Below, one piece after another: positions 21,017-30,987 of a DNA stretch of 64,000 nucleotides. Under the pieces are notes generated by a model. It was given only the letters and a program-made list of their open reading frames with translations. It was not told the origin of the DNA and ran no database searches. Position 1 is the first letter of the stretch, and the number at the start of each line of letters is the position of its first letter. Source of the DNA: Xylogone sp. PMI_703 (lineage: Eukaryota > Ascomycota > Leotiomycetes); NCBI GenBank assembly GCA_021399445.1, contig JAJTUQ010000004.1, positions 3,782,001 to 3,846,000 of the forward strand, read 5' to 3'. The translations under genes and the position numbers were made by a program.

Positions 21017-21642
21017 GAGAGAAAGGAAGGAGAGGAAGACGGAAGAGAGCGAGAAGGAAATTTAAAAGAGTAAGAAATGGTGGAGCGGGCTGAAGAAAGT
21101 ACAAACGGAACAGACCTACACAGCAATAAACGAAGAGGGGATCTAGACAGCAGCAGTGTACGTCGTCCCAATTGAGGGCTCTGGTTGCGGAATTAGGTCT
21201 CGGCGTTATTGGCCTTTGCATATGGAGAAGGGTAAACCGGAAACCGGAGGAACCAAGATCACCGAACACGCACTCTGATGACTCTTTATACGTAACATTC
21301 CGCAACTGGCAACTATATTCTGTTGTGAAACATCATTTGGAAGTGCATGAAAAGAGAGCTCTAGCCACAATGAGGGGTCCCAAGGCTCGAAAATATTATG
21401 CCATGCTTGACACGAGTGCAACGCTGATATTTAAAAATATGCGAGCGTCAGCGGGCTGCAGAGTGAACAGGGGCACGTCCCTATCGTACCGCAATGCAAC
21501 AGCGCTGCATCTGCCGTCTTACTGTGGGGGCTTCCGCTGTGAGGCTGGCTTTATGGCTTTCTGGGGAATAGGGGCAATCTTGTGCCTTCTACGATCTTAA
21601 TCGCAGCATGCCCTAGGAGCGGTGCTCTTTCCTCTTTTCCAA
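21017..21642. promoter_or_regulatory. divergent promoter between NAPE-PLD and GT8 genes
   Basis: This 626-bp divergent region has only short overlapping open frames (for example at 21172-21600) with no domains. CT/GA-rich tracts lie near the NAPE-PLD start (21010-21060). Confidence 0.45.
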
Positions 21643-22641
21643 ATGAAGCCTCGAGTGCGATATATAATTATCTCTACGGTATTAATCACGCTTCTTGCCG
21701 TATATTTCTTCCGTGCTCCTGCGCCAGCGCCGTTCGACACGCAGTATGGGCGTCTAGACAAGGCTGCGGCTCCCACGCCTTCTGCTATCGCTACGTTCTT
21801 GACTGGAGGTGCAACTGCCGCAGATGCAGAGGATGAAGACAACTACTATTACCTAGCAACACGTACGCTGGGCTATCAAGTCCTCTACGATCCAGATACA
21901 CGCTGCAACACCTCGATTCCGTTCTTGGTCCTCGTCACATCCAGCGTACCTCCTGCGAAACGGGACCGACTCACAAAGGATGGTGCTACTGTGATACAGG
22001 TTGAGGACGTGCCTCTGCCGTGGTGGGTTAAGACGGGAGTGACAAGATGGAAGGACCAATTTGCCAAGTTACATCTATTCGAGATGCTGGACTACGAACG
22101 GATCCTCTTCATTGATGCCGATACTCTTCTTACGAGGCCGATCTGCCCTATTTTCGAGGACAAACGCATACAGACACCCATGACTACACTCGTCGATCGA
22201 AGGAAAGAGATGAGACACGACGAGGCCCGTCTTCCCGCACAATATGTATTTGCCGCTCGATCAGACAATGCTCTTGTAGGGGAACGCGACCATCCCTTTC
22301 CCCCTCCTCCAACAACCGTATTCACCGCAGGCTTCTGGCTCGCGGCGCCTTCGAAGGAAATGTACCGGTATCTGATGTCTGTGACCAAGCATTATCACAG
22401 GTTCGACCCTCATACTATGGAACAGAGTCTTTTAAACTATGCTTTTCGTCGGCAGGGCGCTATGCCATGGTTTGAGCTCGATTATATGTGGAGTGCGACA
22501 TGGCCCAGTCTGCGTGATCTTGAAAATGGAGTGGCCTCGCTGCATGAGAAACTTGGCTTCACAGGACCCGATGAACTAAGGGCCTTATGGCAAGAGACGA
22601 AAGGGAAAATGTTGAAGTACTACCAAGCCAGCGACGATTGA
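21643..22641 (+). CDS. GT8-family glycosyltransferase, type II membrane protein
   Basis: This single exon encodes 332 aa from the ATG at 21643; an upstream in-frame GTG was not used. A short cytosolic MKPRVRY tail is followed by a membrane anchor (IIISTVLITLLAVYFF), the layout of a Golgi/ER type II enzyme. The catalytic domain shows GYQVLYDPDTRCN, KLHLFEMLDYERILFIDADT with the metal-binding DAD, and FTAGFWLAAPS. This pattern matches GT8 glycogenin-like and fungal GNT1-like (alpha-N-acetylglucosaminyltransferase) proteins. The donor sugar and acceptor are unknown. It is divergent from the NAPE-PLD gene. Glycogenin itself is less likely because of the membrane anchor. Confidence 0.8.
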   Translation: MKPRVRYIIISTVLITLLAVYFFRAPAPAPFDTQYGRLDKAAAPTPSAIATFLTGGATAADAEDEDNYYYLATRTLGYQVLYDPDTRCNTSIPFLVLVTSSVPPAKRDRLTKDGATVIQVEDVPLPWWVKTGVTRWKDQFAKLHLFEMLDYERILFIDADTLLTRPICPIFEDKRIQTPMTTLVDRRKEMRHDEARLPAQYVFAARSDNALVGERDHPFPPPPTTVFTAGFWLAAPSKEMYRYLMSVTKHYHRFDPHTMEQSLLNYAFRRQGAMPWFELDYMWSATWPSLRDLENGVASLHEKLGFTGPDELRALWQETKGKMLKYYQASDD

Positions 22642-23606
22642 GTAGCACGGAACGTTGGATTCCTAATACTCTATCCCTCCCTGTTCCTCGGATACGCTTT
22701 TGAATTACGAGCTCTCTGAGGCCAAATCGACCAGGTACTACTTGAAAATGTAACCAATCAGACAATGAGCCTCGCAAACTGGGGACTTCGGCATGGTCAT
22801 CGTATAGAGAAGAGTCTTGATCATATACAGCGCCGACGGGCTTGTTCGAGCCGTCCGGAGATAGATGTCAAAGTGGTGGAGTTAATTCTGCTTACCTCAC
22901 CTATCTCTTCAGCGAAGCCACCACCAAAGAAAACTGATTTTGGAATAGGCTATATAGAATTAGAATTAGATATCAGGATATACATGGTGTTAGATCTCAG
23001 TTGTGGCTTCTGGAAACTCTATTGGCTTTGCGGTTGTCTGACTGCACGTCTCAATATATATATCAAGATATCCATTCAGGCCGTATCTACCTATATCTAC
23101 CTAGGTCCGCTTTATATCCGAGCAACAGCGGCCTCCGAGCAATGCCCAAACAGAGGCTTATTTGGTATATACGGATGTCAAAAGTGTGGTGTCAAATCCA
23201 GCGTAATCATCTTTGTCAGCAATAGACTAGAGCTCATTTAGGACAGGCAAGTTTCCCTTCTGGTCCAAGTACATACTGGTATGTAGAATCTAGGAATAAA
23301 CCCCAGCTCACACCAGCAATCTACTCCGTAAAGGCGGCAGTTCCCTCTTACTAATCGGATGCGAAATGCGAGCAAGGGACAACGGAACGGGGGTTAGCCA
23401 TAGCTTCTACCCCTCCATAAATCAGCTCTACTCTGTAGTAGATGACCGTTACTGAGCTCCGTCATAGGTAGGCCAAGTAGCTATCGGATTAATCCAACCC
23501 GGCACCACCAATTGATTGCCGTGTACCACCCACAATCCTGTATAACCAGCTGTATCCGTTGTACCTCTTCTTTGCTATATATTGGTTCTGTTACCCCTCT
23601 TCCTCC
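22642..23606. other. intergenic, no gene seen
   Basis: This lies between the GT8 gene and the GST gene. A 158-aa open frame at 22765-23241 has no recognisable motif and an AT-rich, unconserved look. The stretch before 23607 is probably the GST promoter. Confidence 0.4.
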
Positions 23607-24684
23607 ATGTTCAATCCTTCAGCTTTCCCTTCTCTGTCTCGCTCTCTCAGAAGACTCCACCAGACATCTGGTCACTTAACCAAATCTCTATCTGCGTCTA
23701 CACAAGTACGAAACAACAGTAACAACAGCACAATGGCGTCGTCTGATAGGCCCTCCGGTCTCATCGCCAATTCAGGCATTGAGCTGCTCACGTTCGGCAC
23801 TCCCAACGGTCACAAGGCCTCAATCATCCTCGAGGAACTGAAAGAAGCTTATGGCAAAGACTACACCTTCCAAGCCATAAACATCTCGCAGAATGTCCAA
23901 AAGGACCCCTGGTACATCAAAATCAACCCCAATGGCCGTATCCCAGCAATTGTCGACCACGACCGCAACCACTTTCCTGTTTTTGAGGGAGCTGCTATCC
24001 TTACCTACCTTACCCGACATTACGACCCCGAGAAGAAGTTTACCTTCGATGATGTGGATGACCTCAGCAGGGCTGAACAATGGATTGCATGGCAGTGAGT
24101 TATGATAAAATCTTCCAGAGAATATTCAGTGCTAACTCCAAGTCATATAGAACTGGAGGTATCGGTCCAATGTAAGAATCCCTATATCGCTTTCATCTAG
24201 TTATTCTCTCCAAGGCTGGTACTAATTATCCCCTTCCCTCAACAGGCAGGGCCAGGGTAACCATTTCCTCATGGCTGCCAAAGAATTCATACCTTGGGGA
24301 GTACAAAGATACGTTGGCGAGACTGAACGCCTATATGGAGTATTAGATGCTCACCTCAAGGATCGTGACTACATCGTTGGTCCCGGCCGCGGTAAATACA
24401 GTATCGCTGATATTGCTAACTTTGGCTGGGTTAACGTGTGTCTGCTTGTTGGTATTGATCTGGAGAAGCAATTCCCAAACCTGTATAAGTGGTGGGAGAG
24501 AATCAATGCTCGCCCAGCAGTAAAGAAGGGACTCACGATACCGAGCGGCGAAAGCAAATTTGGTTACGAAGCTTTCAAGAAACGACTCCAAGAGGACGAG
24601 GAATCCAAGTCAAATTATGAGAAAACTTTAAATAAAATCAACGAGTCGAAGGAGAAATATGGATACAAATATGTGTCTCCATAG
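23607..24684 (+). CDS. Ure2-like glutathione S-transferase with possible mitochondrial presequence
   Basis: The three-exon model (23607-24094, 24151-24171, 24246-24684) gives 315 aa. Exon 2 is a 21-nt microexon encoding the TGGIGP part of the family's helix region, flanked by GTGAGT and GTAAGA donors. The N-terminal thioredoxin-like domain begins GIELLTFGTPNGHKASIILE and has INPNGRIPAIVDHD and FEGAAILTYLTRHYDP. The C-terminal domain has YSIADIANFGWVN and INARPAVKKGL. It should conjugate glutathione to electrophiles or reduce peroxides or disulphides. The first 42 residues (MFNPSAFPSLSRSLRRLHQT and onwards) are Ser/Arg-rich with no acids, like a mitochondrial presequence. A second ATG at 23733 would give a 273-aa cytosolic form, so dual targeting is plausible. 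Confidence 0.9.
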
Positions 24685-25061
24685 TCGGACAATTGCATAG
24701 GTAAATGAAAGGGAAACCGGAGGACTGGGATTAAACGGCTATTCCAGCTACTTTTAGGAGATCAAGACCAACCAATAAATAGTATTCTCCGTACTCCGTA
24801 TAATCAGGAGAACGAAGTTGTGCCTGAGTTGCTTGATTTCTCATCCACACTTGATGTGATGCAAGTTGTACCTTGACTAGGGTGATTAGGAAACAATAAT
24901 GCCCCTCCCCCGCATAGCAACAGGCACATGGGGTGCATCAGCCCCGAAGCTTAGGTGTTTGCTCTAACGTTATTTGCATTCGTCTGGGTTGACATAAGCC
25001 ACGGGCATCGGAGATGTCGCGCTGCACGAGTTCCAATACACTTGCACATCGCAACTGAAAA
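24685..25061. other. intergenic, no gene seen
   Basis: A short spacer holding the GST 3' flank and the promoter of the next plus-strand gene. No other feature was found. Confidence 0.4.
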
Positions 25062-26158
25062 ATGTCAGAACGCAGCCATAGAGACCACGAAGGCGATTAC
25101 AGAAGAAGTTCACGATCGCAGTCGCCAAGAAAACACCATCATCACCATCGTCAGCACAGAACGAGATCTCCTCGCAGTCATCACCATCATCACAAGACTG
25201 GATTGCCTGACACTCGAGCAAAAGAACTACCGTTCAATTCGCAGCCACTTAGCAAGCATGATTACGATATTTACAAGCCGCTGTTTGCATTGTACCTCGA
25301 TATACAAAAAGGCAAAATCCTAGACGATCTAGACGAAACAGAGGCAAAAGGACGATGGAAGAGCTTTTTCGGCAAGTGGTAAGGAAGAGGAGTGTTTTCT
25401 ACAATTGCGACTCTCGTCTTTCTCAGTAGAGCTTTCTGAAAAGTAAAATAAATCTAACGTGTTTGAGGAATCGTGGAGAGCTATCAACCCACTGGTACGA
25501 CCCCTCAACGCTCCAACGAGCTCTTCACGGCATGTCTACAAACGACGAGATACATAAAAGACAAGAACGTGCGAGACAGGGACCAGATGACACGGCCGTT
25601 GCCGGTGATGCAGATACCTCCAGCGACGACGATTCAATTGGGCCTACACTGCCAGGACAAGAAAACCGGACCAGAGGAAGTGGCAGCAGAATGGGACCTA
25701 GTATTCCTAGCATCCAAGATCTAGAATTGAAGCGCGAAATGGAAGAGGAGGATAGATTAGCAGGGCGCGATGCTATCAGACAAGCTCGCAAGGCAGACCG
25801 CAAGGCGCAAAAAGACGCATTGGATGAGCTCGTTCCCCGCGCCGAGCCAGGAACTCGCGAGAGACAGCTTGAGAAGAAGGCAGAAGTTAATGCAAAGATG
25901 AAAGCTTTCCGGGAGAAATCTCCTAGTGCAGCGGAGGTCCCCGATAGTGAGCTTATGGGCGGGGCGGACGATGGCATTGAAGGGTACAAGAGGAAGAAGG
26001 CGGAAATGGAGAGGAGAAAGACAGAGAGGGAGCTGAGGAAGGAAGAAGTTCTAAGGGCTAGGATGGCAGAAAGAGAGGAGAGATTGAAGGAGCATAGGGA
26101 GAAGGAGGAGAAGACTATGGAGATGTTGAAACAATTAGCGAAAGAGAGGTTTGGATAA
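25062..26158 (+). CDS. conserved RS/EK-rich nuclear protein (HEL117-like annotation in fungi)
   Basis: The two-exon model (25062-25378, 25468-26158) gives 335 aa. The N-terminus is rich in Ser/Arg/His (SERSHRDHEGDYRRSSRSQS, then His-rich runs). A conserved block follows, HDYDIYKPLFALYLDIQKGK, continuing to WNRGELSTHWYDPSTL across the intron. The middle has IGPTLPG and MGPSIPS, which resemble the GPALPP-type motif of some splicing-associated proteins. The C-terminal third is a long, highly charged helix ending MLKQLAKERFG. Similar fungal proteins are often labelled RNA helicase HEL117, but no helicase motif is present. A nuclear role in RNA processing is plausible from composition only. I am sure it is a gene and unsure of its function. 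Confidence 0.78.
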
Positions 26159-26695
26159 CGTGGCTAGATTGGCTTCCGTGCATTTAATAAGGCGCTATCT
26201 CTAATTTTATTTATATACTCTCTTTTCTATTTGCTGTGAAAATATCCCAGTTGGTTAAGATGCATCCAGAGATATACCTTATGTTAAGGTTATCTGATGG
26301 CAGGACAGATGGCATCCTCTCTACAATATTCTAATTCAATATCATACTATGTGATAGACTTCTTCGGAGCCAATAAACTAGATACGCCGGCCTATGATGT
26401 TAAACAGTTATTTGGTTCTGATGGTCGCCGAGCCTTGCGCTCGCCGACTCTCAGCCTTGTCAGCCTTGCTAGAAAAAGTTGGACAAGGCCCGGAATCCCC
26501 AGATACCTTATCGCCAATTCATAACTTCACTACATCCAATATGGACGGCAACATCACGGAGATGACTCGCTCATACTAATCGTTCATGACTCGAACGGCC
26601 CCTGCTACTATGATTCTCAATTCGTCCGTTTAGATGAGGCTTTATTGAGATAAGGGCAAGCCCAGAAGCAATTGGGTTCAATTCTAAGATACATC
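26159..26695. other. intergenic, no gene seen
   Basis: This spacer lies between two plus-strand genes. Only short open frames without motifs are seen. It includes the likely promoter of the OMS1-like gene. Confidence 0.4.
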
Positions 26696-27948
26696 ATGGA
26701 GCATCTGGCAAGGAGAATTGTGTCTCCAGGGCCAATGAGAACGCAATTAATCAGAGATTTAAGGATTTTCGAAGTCAGGAGAGGAAGATTACTAGTTATT
26801 CCGGTACCTAAACCAAGAGCTTTCCGCACAGTGTCCAGCAACCTAGCTGCGAAAAAAGGCCAATCTACTCCCCGTAACAAGAAGGCACCAGTCTCTCAAC
26901 ATTTGCCATATCAGTACTATATCCTTCTTTAACATTTTCAATAACCTGAGTCCATCGTAGAATATAATCGCTGACATTCAGAAACTACAGGACACCAACC
27001 CGTAAAACTCCTCTTCCAGATCCAGCTACCCTCACCAATCCCAAACCAGCCTCCAATCCGCTCAAGAACCGCATAATCCCCATTGTCTTCGGAGGCATAA
27101 CTCTATTCGCTCTCTCGGCATATAGCGCCTACCTCATCGTAGCATACTACAAGACCCGCTCTCCTTCAAGACCCTCATCGCCACCATCCTCCACGACCCC
27201 TCCACCAATCTCTCCCCAGTCCCAGGCCGACGTATCGAAAGTCTACAATGAAATAGCACCCACCTTCGACGCCTCCGTCGAACTCACAGAGAAGCTCATG
27301 GGAATCACTAGGCTCCGCAAGAAACTCGCCGCCGAAGCAAGAGGCGACGTACTAGAAGTCTCCATAGGAACAGGCAGGAACCTAGACTTCTACGACTGGA
27401 AGAAAGCAGGGCGAGGATCTCCTGCTTCTCACAAGTCAATAAGGAGTTTCACTGGCCTGGACAAGTCACCTCAGATGCTTGATATAGCCAAGCGGAAATT
27501 CACCGTGAGCAGCACTGCAAAGACGGTAGAAATCCCTATCCGCTGGATAGTCCAGGACGCAACATCCGAAGCCCTCCCTCCATCTCCGTCGCCGAGCGGG
27601 AAGTACGACACCATTCTCTCGACGATGTCTCTCTGCTCCGTCTCTAGCCCCGTTGCTATGCTCCGCAATCTCTCTGCTGCACTGGCACCTTCAGGCCGGA
27701 TTCTGCTGCTGGAGCATGGACGAGGGAAGTGGGATTGGTTGAACAAGATTCTCGACGACGGCGCGATGGGTCACGCGGAGAAGTTTGGGTGTTGGTGGAA
27801 TAGAGATCTAGGCACTGTGATCGAGGAAGCAGTGAAGGAGAGTGGACTTGAAGTTGTGGAGGTGAGGAGGAAGCATGGAGGGACGACGTGGTGGGTTGAG
27901 CTGAGGAGGACTTCATCCACGTCTCCTACACCCTTAATCACACCCTAA
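26696..27948 (+). CDS. OMS1-like mitochondrial SAM-dependent methyltransferase
   Basis: The two-exon model (26696-26913, 26991-27948) gives 391 aa. The N-terminus MEHLARRIVSPGPMRTQLIR and the Arg/Lys-rich segment after it resemble a mitochondrial presequence. A membrane segment (IIPIVFGGITLFALSAYSAY) anchors the protein. The methyltransferase domain has the SAM-binding motif VLEVSIGTGRNLDFYDW, an acidic loop (GLDKSPQML) and a later FGCWWNRDLG. This layout matches yeast OMS1 and its fungal homologues in the inner mitochondrial membrane. Their substrate is not settled; roles around respiratory assembly have been proposed. The intron donor is weak (GTACTA), but frame and homology fit. The C-terminal Ser/Thr/Pro tail looks disordered. 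Confidence 0.85.
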
Positions 27949-29654
27949 CTCAACAAAAACAAGCCCTCTGGATACAGTATCCCATAAGCAAGAGAAAAAT
28001 CAAAGAACAAGAACAAACAGAGAAGTCCGTGAACAGACAATTTTCTCATCATCATCAACAGCAATTCCTCACCCCCCACGGCCCTCCCTACATCCTTAAT
28101 TCCCGAACCTCACACCACAAATCAGCCCAACCATCTCATAATGGAACGACAATCCTCAGCAACCAACCAGCCAACCAACTAACTTATTAAACCCCCCAAA
28201 AAGAAACGAAACGTGCCCATGCAGACGCCCCTGGCGTTCTAACCATTCACAAATAAAAAGAAACCAAATCTCGGGAAAGCACTACGCTGTGAATAAAATG
28301 ATTCGCAACATGATGACGATACACAGCTTTGAAAAAAAAGAAAGAAAAAGAAAGAGAAAATAAGGGGGAAAGGGATCCAACAGAATAAAGATAATAACAG
28401 GAGAGACTGGGAGGATATATATCCTGATCTACCTTGGGAATTATCTTTCTTGGGTAATTACACGGTAACACAGCGAGATACCACATCCTGTGATGACCTT
28501 GCCCGCCATTTAGTGGAGCAGAGTTTTTAGTTGGAAGATTACAGCTCTTGTATTATATTAGAGATGATGCTGTTATAAAGATACGAGAAGATATAGACCA
28601 TGTATATACGAATACTCTCTGGGATATACCATTCAGAAACGTGTGTAGATGATCTCACAATGCTTCAAAGAACCAAAGAATGAAAGACAACCATTTTGAA
28701 AGGAGTTGTATATGTACATATATTTTCTCGTCCACTGCGTAAAAAAAGGGTAGCTATACATTCTAGCTAGAGAAAAACCCATTCGTTTCTTTGCCGTCAT
28801 AACCCATAACCAACCTAGGCTCAAGCTCGAAATATCCTCCCAACCCCGCGCATTGCCCCAAACCTGCCAACCAAAAGCAAGGCAGAGAAAGCAAAAATCC
28901 CCCAAATGCCCCGAAGATATTAAGAGTTATATATACAGAATAAATGTCCATTTCAAACGCTCCCCTCCCATCCCATCCTATTTCATTCTCTGTCCACATA
29001 ATTGAGGTGCGAATGTAAAAACAAAAACAGAGCAGCAAAGCATGTCAAAAAATAAGAAAGACATAAAGCAGAGCGTGCAGCCTCCCATACTTTCAACGCC
29101 ATAGATAAGATGCATCTGAAGAAAAGAAAAAGAAATCTTTGCTTTGAGATCCCCACGCCTCTTGTCGTTTCCCAAACTTTTTGTTGTGGCCGTGAAACAT
29201 CTCTATCATTTTAGACAACCTCCCCCCAACTTTGAAATCTCGCTACCAGAGCTGACCTCTTTTTCCTTTTGTGTATCCATTCTTTTTTATTTCGCTTTTG
29301 TCTTTCTCTCTTCCATTTTACCCTTGTGTAACTTCATCTTACAAGACCCCTCTCTCTACCCCTCTCTTTTTCAAACAAAGCCTCCTTTTTTGATAACAAA
29401 AATAGCAACAATGTAGCAGCGCTAAGCAATTATAAATAATGAAGAGCAAGCGCAAGAACAAAGGAAGCCCCTCTTAAAATAGACCAAGGAGTAGAGATAA
29501 GACAGATGGAGAAGAGATAAATCCTCCATTAAAACAAAAGACTATCATGTAGACTCTTCTTCAACCCACTTAGATATACCCAGCTTCATCCCGACGTGTG
29601 AATTACCCATATGCTTAGCATATTGAGACATACAAAATAGGAAGGTGGGCGTGT
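27949..29654. other. convergent intergenic region, low-complexity, no gene seen
   Basis: This 1.7-kb stretch lies between the ends of the OMS1-like and GDS1-like genes. It has A-rich tracts on the plus strand (for example 28328-28365), a CAACCAACCAGCC-type tract near 28160-28185, and T-rich runs near 29260-29390. Open frames on both strands are low-complexity. It may be a long 3' UTR of the GDS1-like gene. Confidence 0.45.
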
Positions 29655-30987
29655 TTAGAAGTCGTCCAACATGCAGTCCAACTCATCCAACTCGATGTGC
29701 TCGGGATCCCGCATATCCCATTCCGTTGCAGCATCGAGCCTCGACCATAGATCGGTCGGCTCCTCAAGGCTGCGTTTCAGCGTGTTCATCGATGGGCTGG
29801 GCTTCATCGCTGGACTGCTGAGGAAGACAGATCCCGCGATTACCGCCGCACCAGGTCGTCCCTCACCAAAGAGCATGTCAGGCTCCAGGAAATTCCGGGC
29901 CTGCTGATCTTCCATCTCCAATGAAGGAACTCCCGTTGTCTCGCTGTCGCCCGTGAGTTTCCGTTTCTGCATGCCTCGCGCCGTCTGCGTGAACTCTCTC
30001 TCGTCCTTCTCCAGCGGTGGCGATGCAGCACGGTGGTTTCTCACGATGCGATCAACACGACCTGTGTACGATCCACTCGGTGTCGGTGGCATCGGCATAT
30101 CATCGTTCTCGAACTCGGGCGACGACAAGTCGACTTCTGGCGAGGGCGAGATCTCTCTTCGTCGCTCGGCATCAGCCTCGGCCTCGTCAGCGCTCGATAG
30201 CGACGGAGAGATGATGGTTCGCTGTGGGAAAGATGCATGCGCATGCGACGCCGGATCTGGGATGGGCTGGTGGGGGTAGGTCGTGAGGTAGAAGTACGTT
30301 CGTCGTGGATGTACGGTCTCGAGCTCCTTGGCTAAGGGACACGGCGCCAATGCCGTCCACGATCGTTTTAAATATGTTGACAGTCGAGAGGAGATGATGG
30401 CGGCAGGATTGGCAGATCTAGAGGTGCAGAGCTCATGTTAGCAAGGTGATGACGTCGACAGTGATTTGAATTTTGAGGGGTTGGGCAGGCACGTACGTTT
30501 CGACAATCCGGACGGATTGCGACAAGATAGCTGCGAGCTCTTTTACCAGATGCGGCCTGTTACCGGTCTTCTGCAACTGGATGATGACAGCTTCGACAAT
30601 CTCATCGTTGATACCTTCGAGATCAATCTCCTTGGGCTTCAGGTCGGCGTCGGACTCGTCGAGGTCGGGTTGGGCCTCGGGCGAGGGTGGTGGCGTGTTC
30701 TCATACTTGAGAGCGTGGTCGCGCCGGCTGGAAGGGACGGGTGTGGGTGTTGCTGAGGCTGTCGAGGTGACGGGCGTCGCGGGGCCCAGCTCGTGAGAGC
30801 GTTTTAATTTTTTGGCGGGAGGTGAAGCTGAAGATGGCATTGTTGAAGGCGGTGAAGCTCGTGCGGCCGCTCGAGAGGCGTGGGTAACTGGTAGATGGAT
30901 GCCGAGCGAAGGCAGGGACAGCGACTTGCGACGAGTATTATAGGGCATGGTGGAGGAGGTGGACTGGTGCGTGGTCGTCGGCGACAT
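29655..30987 (-). CDS. GDS1-like winged-helix regulatory protein
   Basis: The two-exon model (30987-30497, 30417-29655) gives 417 aa. A basic N-terminus (MPYNTRRKSLSLPSLGIHL, and PAKKLKRSHELG, a likely nuclear signal) leads into the winged-helix segment. This runs from KEIDLEGINDEIVEAVIIQL and NRPHLVKELAAILSQSVRIV across the intron to IISSRLSTYLKRSWTALAPC and VHPRRTYFYLTTYPHQPIPD. That pattern matches the GDS1 winged-helix domain of fungi. The remainder is acidic and Ser/Pro-rich, like an activation region, and ends DELDCMLDDF. Probably a nuclear regulator with unknown targets. The more upstream in-frame extension has no ATG and was not used. A very long gene-poor region lies upstream, which suits a regulated transcription-factor promoter. 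Confidence 0.82.

Noticed and set aside
22765..23241. 158-codon plus-strand frame downstream of the GT8 gene
   Set aside because: Low-complexity Ile/Tyr-rich reading of AT-rich DNA with no motif.
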